A stretch of DNA of 8,688 bases from DASYAN01 sp036501345 (GCA_036501345.1 DASYAN010000523.1:1-8688), one strand, 5' to 3'. Shown: positions 1-6,561, counted from the stretch's first letter. Notes: a model not told the origin generated them from the letters alone. A program made the numbers and translations.

Positions 1-160
1 CTTTGGCTACTTGCTGTGCAATTGGCAGCCCTTTTTGGTAAAGTTGATGCACAATAATATCTGCATCGATATAGTGCTCGGCACCCAACTCAAGCAGCAT
101 TCGTCCAACTGAGGTTTTCCCACAGGCAATATTGCCAGTTAGCCCAATAATACGCGACAT
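1..160 (-). CDS. coaE: Dephospho-CoA kinase, N-terminal part (cut by window edge)
   Basis: Dephospho-CoA kinase phosphorylates the ribose 3'-hydroxyl of dephospho-CoA with ATP, the last cytosolic step of coenzyme A synthesis. Only the first 53 codons are in the window; the gene runs off the left edge. The translation starts MSRIIGLTGNIACGKTSVGR. It shows the P-loop GNIACGKT (residues 9-16) directly after the first beta strand, then helix 1 and the IDAD stretch (residues 31-34) typical of this family, where the second Asp belongs to the substrate/Mg site. Most family members have a GGIGSGKS-type loop, so Asn-Ile-Ala-Cys is a mild variant. The ATG is fixed by the beta strand beginning at residue 3. 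The upstream purine run is rather far (about 13 nt), so the ribosome binding site is weak. A poor promoter candidate (TTGCAT, 18 nt, TTAAAT on the minus strand) lies at 196-225. The family call is secure; partial length is due to the window. Confidence 0.9.
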   Translation of the reverse strand, partial: MSRIIGLTGNIACGKTSVGRMLLELGAEHYIDADIIVHQLYQKGLPIAQQVAK

Positions 161-560
161 TGGTCTCAAACAGCCCTTTCACTATGTTAGGTATGATTTA
201 AAAGATGTTGACGGTTTGAATGCAAGGCAATGAAAGCCACTGGATCAATCATGATGTGAAACCCTACCCTATCAACTAGTTCTAAGGTAATCTAGTGAGG
301 ACCATGGTGTCAATATCTTTGGCACATGGTGATTTGCGTTTTTTTGCCTATTGCAGCAAGAACGCAAACGCAAGTGTCTTGGAGAGAATCCCATCTTTGG
401 AACCTTACCTTCCCAATACTGTCAAGTTCTTCTCTCCTTTATTTGAACCATGCCTTAGCCCAAGAAGCCCCTATGATTTATCCAGGGGAGAGGGATGGGC
501 ATACCTTTAAGCGGGTGGTTCATGAGATTATAATACGATGTCTTTTGAACGCATGATAAA

Positions 561-605
561 TAGAGGACGATACAAACTCTTCCACCATTCTTGAGTCATC
601 CTCTA
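561..605. repeat. Imperfect hairpin
   Basis: TAGAGGA at 561-567 pairs with TCCTCTA at 599-605, and inside it ACTC at 576-579 pairs with GAGT at 593-596. No T-run follows on either strand, so it is not a standard terminator. It could be a folded element of an untranslated transcript, or chance. Confidence 0.3.
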
Positions 606-657
606 CCTTAGTACTTTTAAGAATACCTAACAAGAGAAGGGTTTTGCGAGGGCAACC

Positions 658-690
658 AAGGGACAACTTGAGGACACTAAAGGGACATCT
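658..690. repeat. Three tandem 11-bp GGACA repeats
   Basis: Units AAGGGACAACT (658-668), TGAGGACACTA (669-679) and AAGGGACATCT (680-690) share an invariant GGACA core in exact 11-bp register. A decayed fourth unit, CGAGGGCAACC, lies at 647-657. The spacing of about one helical turn would place the cores on one DNA face, as in an upstream activator or repressor array about 180 bp before the caspase-like gene. That role is inference. Confidence 0.45.
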
Positions 691-865
691 TCACGGCAAG
701 GTTGATGTCATTCGATCCAACAATACATAAACAGCGAGATGGCCTCTAGACCTATCCCAAAAGTACCTTTTCATCTTGTTTATTACCATAACACAGGCTA
801 GCTATCGTACAATAGCTTAACGATATACGAGAACACAAGAAGCCAAGGAGAGCCGAGAACAACTG

Positions 866-2680
866 ATGAGTAGACACGTGGGGTTGATCATTGGAATAAA
901 TCACTACCAAGATAGCACACTCCGCCCATTGCAATTTGCCGAAAACGACGCCAAAGCTATTGCTCAATGGCTGGTCAATAGCAAAGGAGGAAAGTGGTCT
1001 CCTCCAGATGTACAACTTGTGCAAGGACAGCATGCGACTCGAGAGCTCACAGAGTCACTGATTACACAATTGTGTACCAAAGTTGCAGAGTCGGGAGATA
1101 TTGTCCTTATCTATTTTGCCGGGCATGCTTTTCTTGATGAGAAGACTGGAGACGGCTATCTAGCATTGGCAAATACACGCTATCAAGATGCGACAAGTGG
1201 TCTGAGTTTACGTGCCCTTGTTCACAATATTTTACCTCAAAGTCGTGCGGCACAGATCCTATGTATGCTCGATGTCTTCCAGACAGGCCAGCTATGGAAT
1301 ATGCGCCGTTCATCGCCATTCGACACAAAGCCTCTCTTAGGACCTCCCATTTTGAATACGCTCCAGCATCAGCAAAATCGGCTATTCCTTTGTTCTTGTC
1401 GAGGCAATGATTCTGCGACTGAATCTGGAGAACACAATATCGGTACTTTTGCCCACAGCATGATCGTAGGCCTGTGTGGTCCCGCGAGCGATGCAAGTAC
1501 TGGTAACGCCACACTCCCCAAGCTTCATGCTCATCTTCTCAATGTTTTGGAAGAACAACATCGTCCTCAACTCTTCGGGCAACAACAGCCTCCACTGATC
1601 CTAGTAGGAGAACCCTCTTTCTCAACTGCGCAGCAAGTAACAAATAACCATACAGGAACAGGAACTACAGTACCACAACCATCTCCTATCCCTGGCTTGC
1701 AGAAGAATGCTAGCCTATTGAAAATGAAGATGAGCCCACAGGCCTCTGTTGCCACACAGGCCCCTTCATCGCCACAGGGACCTTTCACCTCTGGACATAT
1801 TTTTGCACCAGCACTTGAAGAACACCGCCAGCAACAATGCAAACAAATGCTGGCTCAGGCACAACAATTTTTACAGAGCCAAAATTACGGAGCAGCATTT
1901 GATACAGTGGAAAAGGCTTTGCAAATGGTGCCTAACGACACCTCAGCCTTGATCCTCAAAGGGCAAATTCTAGGCACTGGAGGACGCTTTCAAGAAGCAG
2001 TCGCAGTCATTGATCAAATTCTACAAATAGACCCCAATAATGCGATGGGTTGGAGTATGCGAGCGGTTGTCCTGAGCAATATAGGACAGCACCAGTTGGC
2101 ACTCACTGCAATCGAACGCTCATTGGAACTCGATCCCAAAAATGATGCATATACCATCAAAGCCACTATCATGGCAAACCTAACAGGAGAACAAAACAAG
2201 GGCCACCATCCATCATCCCCTTATAATCTCAGCAATAGCAAACAAGCACAACAGGTACACGAAAATCCACGTGCATTTTTTATTGGCGCAGGGCTTCAGT
2301 TGCTTGGCTTTATTTGTGGCATTATTGGGACAGGGCTCCTTATTTTCAGTCCCTTACCGAGTCCTATAGGCATCCTGATAGCAAGCTTTGGCCTGGCTGT
2401 GCTGTGCATAAGCGCAGCACGAGGTGCTTTCCGCTATGGTCTTTCACGTCTCGTGCTTACACTGGTTATCAGCTTGCTCATCGGTGGAATACTTGGGGTG
2501 GCATATAAACTTGGCTATACAAGGATTATGAGCAGTCTGAGTAATGACAAGACTCCTACACGCTTGCTCCAATTGCTGTTTTTTGCCATCTGGATGATTG
2601 CAGCAACTACCATCCCATTTGTTCTAGCAATTGGGGGATTCGTTAGCGGCTTAATTGTACGAACACGCAAGCATTCATAA
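866..2680 (+). CDS. Caspase-like (pseudo-peptidase) TPR membrane protein
   Basis: The 604-residue protein has three parts. Residues 5-250 are a caspase-like (Peptidase_C14) fold: first strand VGLIIGINHY, the ENDAKAIAQWL helix, and the catalytic-His strand VLIYFAGHAF with His87. In active relatives the next strand ends in D-x-C-x-S-G; here it reads LDVFQTG (residues 135-141), so Phe138 replaces the nucleophilic Cys. The nearest Cys is Cys133, inside the strand. Residues 255-318 are a Pro/Gln/Ser-rich linker. Residues 324-425 are three 34-residue TPRs, each ending in a P-N/K-D/N turn (VPND, IDPNN, LDPKN). Four hydrophobic segments follow at about 470-497, 501-520, 527-549 and 567-599, so the protein is probably membrane anchored. 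No N-terminal signal is seen; the caspase and TPR parts are likely cytosolic. The ATG is favoured because the first core strand starts at residue 5; AAGGAG (845-850) lies 15 nt upstream, rather far. The family suggests a signalling, scaffold or cell-death/defence protein, but the missing nucleophile argues against proteolysis. The gene is monocistronic and convergent with the ABC-F gene. Confidence 0.85.
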   Translation: MSRHVGLIIGINHYQDSTLRPLQFAENDAKAIAQWLVNSKGGKWSPPDVQLVQGQHATRELTESLITQLCTKVAESGDIVLIYFAGHAFLDEKTGDGYLALANTRYQDATSGLSLRALVHNILPQSRAAQILCMLDVFQTGQLWNMRRSSPFDTKPLLGPPILNTLQHQQNRLFLCSCRGNDSATESGEHNIGTFAHSMIVGLCGPASDASTGNATLPKLHAHLLNVLEEQHRPQLFGQQQPPLILVGEPSFSTAQQVTNNHTGTGTTVPQPSPIPGLQKNASLLKMKMSPQASVATQAPSSPQGPFTSGHIFAPALEEHRQQQCKQMLAQAQQFLQSQNYGAAFDTVEKALQMVPNDTSALILKGQILGTGGRFQEAVAVIDQILQIDPNNAMGWSMRAVVLSNIGQHQLALTAIERSLELDPKNDAYTIKATIMANLTGEQNKGHHPSSPYNLSNSKQAQQVHENPRAFFIGAGLQLLGFICGIIGTGLLIFSPLPSPIGILIASFGLAVLCISAARGAFRYGLSRLVLTLVISLLIGGILGVAYKLGYTRIMSSLSNDKTPTRLLQLLFFAIWMIAATTIPFVLAIGGFVSGLIVRTRKHS

Positions 2681-2696
2681 AGTGATGGAGTCTGGC

Positions 2697-4643
2697 TTAG
2701 CTGGCAACATCGGCCAGCCGTTCCCATTCCTCTAGTAATTCGTCTACGCGTGCTTTCACTTGCTCATAGTCCGTGGATAGGTGAGTGAGTTGTTCAGCAT
2801 CTGCGACAAGAGCAGCTTGGGCTAATTGTTCTTCCAATGACCGAACATGAGCCTCTGCTTTCTCAATATCACGCTCAACATCTTCTACTGTGCGAACCTT
2901 CTCCTTGCTGCCTTTTTTGCCAGCCGATTTTGCAGAAGATACAGCAACAGGCTTGGCTTCCCCTGCAGCCTTGACAGCTTTACCTGCAGGAGTATTTTGT
3001 ACAATATGTTGTTTACGTGTACGATATTCAGTGTAATTGCCCATGTAGGGGTACAACACACCATCCTCAACAGCCCATACCTTCGTTGCCAGCCTATCAA
3101 TGAAGTAGCGATCATGGGAGACGAAAAGTAATGTACCCTCGAATTCACTTAGAACCTCTTCAAGAAGTTGACGCGATTGGAGATCGAGATGATTGGTCGG
3201 CTCATCTAATATCATAAAGTTCGACCCTTGCAGCGTCAGTTTCGCGAGTGCAACACGACTACGCTCCCCGCCACTTAATGTTCCAATCGCTTTAAAAACA
3301 TCATCTCTCGAGAAGAGGAAACGCCCAAGGAAAGTACGTGCTCCTTCCTCACTTAAAGCGCTGATCTGACGGATTTCATCGATGATGCTCCGTTCCATGT
3401 TGAGTCCCGCATGCGTCTGAGAATAATAGCCGATACGGACATTATGGCCAATCTGCAGTTGTCCACCAACGGGAGGAAGTTCGCCAATCAATGTGCGCAG
3501 CAGGGTCGTTTTGCCAACTCCATTTGGTCCAATCAGGCCTACACGATCACCACGTAACAGCTCCAGATCTGTGACACGGACTAATATTTTTGCTTCGCTC
3601 TGTGGCTGTCCTTTTAACTTCCCACTGCCGTAACCAGCGGCGAGTTTACTAGTAGAGATGACCATAAGGCCACTTTCAGTAATGGGGGTAAACTCTAAAT
3701 GAAGTTCAGGTAGATCCTGTGGCCGCTCCACACGTTCCATACGATCCAGCAATTTTTGTCGCCCACGAGCCTCGCGACTACGCTGTCCAGCTTTGTAGCG
3801 ACGGATAAACTCTTCTGTATGTGCGATATGGGCTCGCTGGGTTTCGTACTCGCGCAAACGTCTCTCCATGCGCTCCTCACGCAAATGAAGATACTTGGTA
3901 TAGTTTCCTGGGTATTCCTCGATACGCCCAAAAGCTAGATCAACCGTGCGTGAAACTACCTTGTCTAGGAAGTAACGATCGTGGGCCACAATCATCATCG
4001 CCCCTTTCCACGCTGACAGATATGTCTCCAGCCATTCCAGAGTTGCGAGATCGAGATGATTCGTGGGTTCGTCGAGCAACAACAGATCGGGCTCTTGCAG
4101 TAAAAGTTTACCCAGGGCTGCACGTGTCTGTTGTCCACTGCTCAAATGTGTCACTAGGCCTGCCTGTTGATCACGCATAAAGCCTAACCCATCCAGTACC
4201 TGTTCAACGCGATTTTCATAGGTATATCCGCCTGCATGTTCATAGAGTTCCTGCAATTCGGCATAACGTGTGAGGAGATCATTATGAAGCGTTTCGTTAC
4301 TCTGGGCCTCCGACAAAGCCATTTGATGGGCAAGCTCGTGCAATTCTTGTTCCCATTGGTGGACCTTCGCAAAGACAGAGAGCATCTCTTCTCGCAGCGT
4401 ATGATGTGGCTGAAAGTCGGTCACCTGAGTCAGATAGCCAATACGAATATTGCGTGCAACAGCTACAACACCTTCATCTGGTTCCTCGCGACCAGCCAAG
4501 ATGTTTAAGAGTGTTGATTTCCCTGCCCCATTAGGGCCAACTAACCCGACATGATCTCCTGCTTCAATCTGAAATTTGACGCTTGAAAAAATGCGCTCAG
4601 CTCCAAAAGACTTCCCCAGTTGGGAAACACTGACAATTGGCAT
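2697..4643 (-). CDS. ABC-F family ATPase (Uup/YdiF/EttA type)
   Basis: ABC-F proteins are soluble tandem ATPases that bind the ribosomal E site and rescue or regulate translation; some protect against ribosome-targeting antibiotics. This 648-residue protein has no membrane segment. Domain 1 has Walker A GPNGAGKS (36-43), Q-loop Gln73, signature LSSGQQ (167-172), Walker B LLLLDEPTNHLD with catalytic Glu192, and switch His221. The inter-domain linker (P-site tRNA-interacting motif region) is about 250-318, rich in Arg/Glu and ending RQKLLDRMERVE. Domain 2 has Walker A GPNGVGKT (372-379), Gln409, signature LSGGE (456-460), Walker B with Glu481, and His510. A Lys/Ala-rich hinge (about 551-583) leads to a C-terminal coiled coil (585-645), as in Uup and YdiF. 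Both ATP sites look intact; only the first signature is unusual (Ser for Gly at its third position). The ATG is 6 nt after a GAGA-type purine run, a moderate ribosome binding site. The subfamily cannot be fixed by eye, and no adjacent resistance gene or obvious attenuator argues for an antibiotic-protection role. Confidence 0.95.
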   Translation of the reverse strand: MPIVSVSQLGKSFGAERIFSSVKFQIEAGDHVGLVGPNGAGKSTLLNILAGREEPDEGVVAVARNIRIGYLTQVTDFQPHHTLREEMLSVFAKVHQWEQELHELAHQMALSEAQSNETLHNDLLTRYAELQELYEHAGGYTYENRVEQVLDGLGFMRDQQAGLVTHLSSGQQTRAALGKLLLQEPDLLLLDEPTNHLDLATLEWLETYLSAWKGAMMIVAHDRYFLDKVVSRTVDLAFGRIEEYPGNYTKYLHLREERMERRLREYETQRAHIAHTEEFIRRYKAGQRSREARGRQKLLDRMERVERPQDLPELHLEFTPITESGLMVISTSKLAAGYGSGKLKGQPQSEAKILVRVTDLELLRGDRVGLIGPNGVGKTTLLRTLIGELPPVGGQLQIGHNVRIGYYSQTHAGLNMERSIIDEIRQISALSEEGARTFLGRFLFSRDDVFKAIGTLSGGERSRVALAKLTLQGSNFMILDEPTNHLDLQSRQLLEEVLSEFEGTLLFVSHDRYFIDRLATKVWAVEDGVLYPYMGNYTEYRTRKQHIVQNTPAGKAVKAAGEAKPVAVSSAKSAGKKGSKEKVRTVEDVERDIEKAEAHVRSLEEQLAQAALVADAEQLTHLSTDYEQVKARVDELLEEWERLADVAS

Positions 4644-4653
4644 AGATTCTCTT

Positions 4654-4682
4654 TCAATTCCTCAATTTTTCAATCGCTCAAT
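4654..4682 (-). repeat. Four 8-nt tandem repeats in ABC-F leader
   Basis: Read on the minus strand, ATTGA recurs four times in exact 8-nt register, as ATTGAGCG, ATTGAAAA, ATTGAGGA and ATTGAAAG. On the plus strand TCAAT begins at 4654, 4662, 4670 and 4678. The array ends 11 nt before the ABC-F start codon and overlaps the purine-rich ribosome-binding region, so it lies in the mRNA leader. It could be a slippage-prone repeat or a protein-binding leader; function is not shown. Confidence 0.6.
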
Positions 4683-4694
4683 CGCGAAATTCTC

Positions 4695-4709
4695 TTTATA
4701 CAACGTTGT
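4695..4709 (-). promoter_or_regulatory. Possible -10 with overlapping palindrome for ABC-F
   Basis: TATAAA on the minus strand (4695-4700) abuts the perfect 10-bp palindrome ACAACGTTGT (4700-4709). A -10 element touching an operator-like dyad about 50 nt before the start codon would suit a repressed promoter. No good -35 stands at 16-18 nt spacing, so the call is weak. Confidence 0.3.
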
Positions 4710-4982
4710 GAACTCTCTATCTGATTTCCTCTGGTACTTCGAAGCTACAAAACCATAACGCAGCCTAAAAAAACAAGATGCATTGACCTTGTCACATTTT
4801 GTTCGATTTCTGAAGTAGAGCGTACCATATAGCTGCACCCTATGCAAGGGCATAGTCAGACCAAGCACTATATAGTTTCCCCATAATCACTCATTAGGAT
4901 AACAGAGCTTGTGAATGCTAAGAGGGCGCTATAGAGAGATTGGAATCAATGCCACCAGAATATACTCACTCAAGTGGTGTAT

Positions 4983-5084
4983 TCATGATGGTATTCTTTT
5001 CTGTAAACGATCACAGCCGACCGTGAAGCCAATGAGAAGAATAAATGACACCACGGTCACAACAATAACAATCAGGTCAAGCAT
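4983..5084 (-). CDS. 33-residue single-pass membrane peptide (Kdp-associated type)
   Basis: The peptide begins MLDLIVIVVTVVSFILLIGF and continues TVGCDRLQKRIPS. Residues 3-23 form one hydrophobic helix, followed by Gly-Cys-Asp-Arg-Leu and a basic tail. Positive charges only at the C-terminus suggest the tail is cytosolic. The ATG is set by a near-perfect ribosome binding site, GAGGAGG at 5094-5100, 9 nt upstream. From memory of annotated genomes, peptides of this shape (acidic residue at position 3, long helix, then a Cys-(Asp/Glu)-Arg-Leu end) are commonly found just before kdpF-kdpA of the high-affinity potassium-pump operon. Here no KdpF or KdpA follows: a frame overlapping its stop (ATGA) ends after six codons. 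Upstream on the same strand lie a response-regulator fragment and a hairpin. It may be an orphan left by loss of a kdp operon, or a free-standing small membrane regulator. I am fairly sure the peptide is coding, much less of its role. Confidence 0.7.
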   Translation of the reverse strand: MLDLIVIVVTVVSFILLIGFTVGCDRLQKRIPS

Positions 5085-5093
5085 GATACAATT

Positions 5094-5100
5094 CCTCCTC
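5094..5100 (-). promoter_or_regulatory. Strong ribosome binding site of the 33-residue peptide
   Basis: GAGGAGG on the minus strand, 9 nt before the ATG at 5084, matches the anti-Shine-Dalgarno almost completely. It is the main evidence that this very short frame is translated. Confidence 0.75.
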
Positions 5101-5111
5101 GCAAGATGGTA

Positions 5112-5134
5112 GAAGCTGTGAGCTTAACAGCTTC
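5112..5134 (-). terminator. Hairpin between response-regulator remnant and small peptide
   Basis: GAAGCTGT (5112-5119) and ACAGCTTC (5127-5134) form a perfect 8-bp stem with a 7-nt loop. It lies 11 nt after the response-regulator stop codon and before the peptide's ribosome binding site. There is no T-run on the minus strand, so it may be a weak terminator of the old upstream gene or a processing/leader structure. Confidence 0.4.
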
Positions 5135-5144
5135 GCGATCATAC

Positions 5145-5312
5145 TTACGCATTCATTTTGCTCCGCTGGGCCGCTTCTGCTGCCAGACGAAGTAAGGCGT
5201 CCATCGGAAAAGGTTTGGGCAAATATGCCAGGGGATGAAACTCGGTCAACCGCTGTGGACTGACACGCACCGCAGAGAGCACGACCACGGAGAGCTTGGA
5301 GTGATCGTCGTC
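5145..5312 (-). pseudogene. Response-regulator receiver domain, C-terminal remnant
   Basis: The minus-strand frame ending at the TAA 5145-5147 reads HSKLSVVVLSAVRVSPQRL and, further on, AYLPKPFPMDALLRLAAEAA. This is the last third of a CheY-like receiver domain: beta 4 ending in the conserved Ser-Ala, beta 5 followed by the conserved Lys-Pro-Phe, and an amphipathic helix alpha 5. The phospho-acceptor Asp and acidic pocket are absent, and the frame is closed upstream by a TAG at about 5349. No start codon or ribosome binding site precedes it. It would have been a single-domain or C-terminal receiver, ending about 15 residues after the KPF motif. It is joined directly to the truncated methyltransferase remnant in a different frame, which fits a deletion that removed its 5' two thirds. 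Non-functional as it stands. Confidence 0.7.
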
Positions 5313-5730
5313 GATGCATCCTTTAACAGCATGTAGATAGCGGCATATCTAGGATGACGCACCCAGCGATAGGGGCCTCGCACTACCAGAGTACGCCATT
5401 TGCGAACATGTAAAATGAGGGAAAAGTTTTCTCTCAGAGTATGGTGCGTCCAGAGCAATAGGAGCAATGCAAGCCCTCCAAGCACAGCCCCACTCCAACG
5501 GATCCATGTCGGCAAAGACAGCCAAGTTGGAGACAACAGATAGAGCATCAGCATGTCCAAACAGGCCAAGCCGAGCAGGCATTAAGCCAGGCTTCTTTGA
5601 AGGTAAGTTGGTCTCCTGGCTTTGAATGTACCATTTTAATGAAGGTTATACGATAGTAATAAAAGCGAATACAGATCATCACTACCAATAGAATTACAAA
5701 AACGGCGTAAAATAGATTATAATGTATCAT
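5313..5730 (-). pseudogene. Isoprenylcysteine carboxyl methyltransferase-like pseudogene (frameshift, truncated)
   Basis: Members of this family (ICMT/phospholipid methyltransferase fold) are membrane proteins that methylate with S-adenosylmethionine. The gene starts at ATG 5730 with GGAGG (5739-5743) 8 nt upstream. Its first frame gives one membrane segment (residues 5-25, YAVFVILLVVMICIRFYYYR) and LTFKEAWLNA, then stops at 5548-5550. The continuation is in the -1 frame: CLLGLACLDMLMLYLLSPTW, further hydrophobic helices, then GPYRWVRHPRYAA, which holds the family motif RHPxY. A single indel near 5570-5585 therefore splits the gene. After the motif the similarity ends at about 5331, where response-regulator sequence begins; the C-terminal helices and the conserved acidic residues after RHPxY are missing. 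With two independent lesions it is most likely dead, although promoter-proximal signals survive. The split could in part be a sequencing error, but the truncation could not. The real 3' limit is uncertain by about 30 bases. Confidence 0.75.
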
Positions 5731-5820
5731 ATCTTCTTCCTCCGAAAAGACTTATGTTATATATTTAATGCTAAATGCATTTTTACATTATTACTATCGT
5801 TTTCAGGAATGGGCCTTCGT

Positions 5821-6267
5821 TTAGTTCTCTGTCGCCACAAACCTACTTCGTTCAGCTAATAGAACTTTCAGGATAGTAGGATCATTACCCACGTAGCGCA
5901 CGGCAGTTCCACTGCCAAGAATCTCGAACCATTCATGATTATGCACAAAATTGGCTGTCACAACAACGCCGATAATGCCATCTGCTCCGAGTTCATCAGC
6001 TTGTACATGCAGACGGGAAAATGCTCGTTCACGTGCTTCGTACATGATCTCAGTATATCCTTTGAGTTCGCCATGGAGGGCCCCTTTGGCAGTGGTAACT
6101 AGGTTGTGCACTTTACCCATTGCATAGATACAGTGTCCCCTTATTAGCCCTAGCGGTTGGAAGTCCTTATCACTAGCCAGCCAGAAGTCCTCGCCAGAGA
6201 GCTGTGAAGTAAAGGCATAGCCTTGATAGTCTGCTTGAGGATTGATGAAGAAGTGTAATCTTTCCAT
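5821..6267 (-). CDS. YbjQ/DUF74-family protein with N-terminal extension (paralogue A)
   Basis: Residues about 36-128 of this 148-residue protein match the YbjQ family (PF01906, small cytosolic proteins that form ring oligomers; function unknown despite the old label heavy-metal-binding). Visible hallmarks are GLIRGHCIYAMG (strand with a Cys), the helix YEARERAFSRL, ADELGADGIIGV (90-101) and the closing strand GTAVRYV (120-126). Classical YbjQ is about 107 residues and starts near residue 36 here. The preceding part, YQGYAFTSQLSGEDFWL and DKDFQPLG, is shared with the two paralogues across the divergent spacer. No signal peptide or membrane segment is present. The ribosome binding site is weak. 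TATAAT on the minus strand (6344-6349) is a plausible -10 without a good -35. The family call is strong; the biochemical role is unknown. Confidence 0.8.
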   Translation of the reverse strand: MERLHFFINPQADYQGYAFTSQLSGEDFWLASDKDFQPLGLIRGHCIYAMGKVHNLVTTAKGALHGELKGYTEIMYEARERAFSRLHVQADELGADGIIGVVVTANFVHNHEWFEILGSGTAVRYVGNDPTILKVLLAERSRFVATEN

Positions 6268-6371
6268 AGTGCTTTACCATATTTTTTTCTCTATTAGCAA
6301 CCATAAGGTTACTTCCCTATAATCCGCGTGCCTTCCAATTAGAATTATAAACTAAGAGAGATCAAAAAATG

Positions 6372-6390
6372 TTATGAAGTTGCTTCATAA
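6372..6390. promoter_or_regulatory. Perfect 8-bp dyad, possible operator
   Basis: TTATGAAG (6372-6379) and CTTCATAA (6383-6390) are perfect inverted repeats separated by TTG. The dyad sits just upstream of the -10-like TATAAT that would serve the leftward YbjQ-like gene (6344-6349), over its -35 position. That is where a dimeric activator or repressor could act. Confidence 0.4.
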
Positions 6391-6533
6391 ATCTAAATAT
6401 TCTCTCAATGAGAGGCACAGATGATCCATTATTTTTTCAGCCGACTGCCACTTACTGTTATTATAGTGGGTCAGAGCAACATGATTAGTACCCTATTGAG
6501 AAAATATTTACATATCTAGGGTATTTTCCTAGT

Positions 6534-6561
6534 TGTTTTTTGAGTTTTCTCGACTTATAAT
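6534..6561 (+). promoter_or_regulatory. Sigma-70-type promoter for YbjQ-like pair B-C
   Basis: TTGTTT (6534-6539), a 16-nt spacer and a perfect TATAAT (6556-6561) give a good housekeeping promoter. It predicts a transcript start near 6568 and a leader of about 150 nt. The half-sites TTTCTC (6546-6551) and GAGAAA (6570-6575) straddle the -10. Confidence 0.5.

Larger units (their letters stand above)
161..865. other. Long spacer between coaE and the caspase-like gene
   Basis: These 705 bases hold no gene I can support. Two overlapping plus-strand frames (295-510 and 326-556) lack a ribosome binding site and any recognisable domain. The second contains a somewhat protein-like stretch, YPGERDGHTFKRVVHEI, and may be the remains of a gene. 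Visible structure consists of an imperfect hairpin at 561-605 and an 11-bp phased repeat at 658-690, described separately. No convincing sigma-70 promoter for the downstream gene is visible; TACAAT at 808-813 is the best -10-like hexamer but has no matching -35. Confidence 0.6.
4644..4982. other. Gene-free stretch upstream of the ABC-F gene
   Basis: This spacer of about 340 bases contains no frame with a plausible ribosome binding site or domain. Near the ABC-F start it carries the 8-nt tandem repeat (4654-4682) and a 10-bp palindrome (4700-4709), listed separately. Further out nothing is recognisable. If kdp genes once followed the small membrane peptide at 4983-5084, their coding sequence is no longer detectable here. 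Confidence 0.6.

Noticed and set aside
295..510. 71-residue plus-strand frame in the left spacer
   Set aside because: It has no ribosome binding site or recognisable domain, and overlaps another frame of equal quality. It is probably chance.
752..1033. 93-residue minus-strand frame over the caspase-like gene start
   Set aside because: It is antisense to the clearly coding caspase-domain N-terminus, and no protein family is recognised.
2700..2718. GCTGGC/GCCAGC hairpin just after the caspase-like stop as a terminator
   Set aside because: The stem is only 6 bp, lies inside the ABC-F coding end and has no T-run. The convergent gap of 16 bases is too short for a terminator of its own.
4915..5112. 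65-residue plus-strand frame
   Set aside because: It is antisense to the 33-residue membrane peptide, which has a far better ribosome binding site and a coherent hydrophobic helix.
5077..5319. 80-residue minus-strand frame starting MHRRRSLQAL
   Set aside because: It is an alternative frame of the response-regulator remnant; the true similarity (LSVVVLSA, LPKPF) is in another frame.
5246..5569. 107-residue frame read as one complete methyltransferase-like protein
   Set aside because: It begins at a TTG inside the frameshifted gene, and its last 30 residues are out-of-frame response-regulator DNA, so it is not a natural protein.
5767..5781. AATGC/GCATT hairpin as terminator of the leftward YbjQ-like gene
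   Set aside because: It has a five-base AT-rich stem and, on the minus strand, is followed by AAATAT rather than a T-run.
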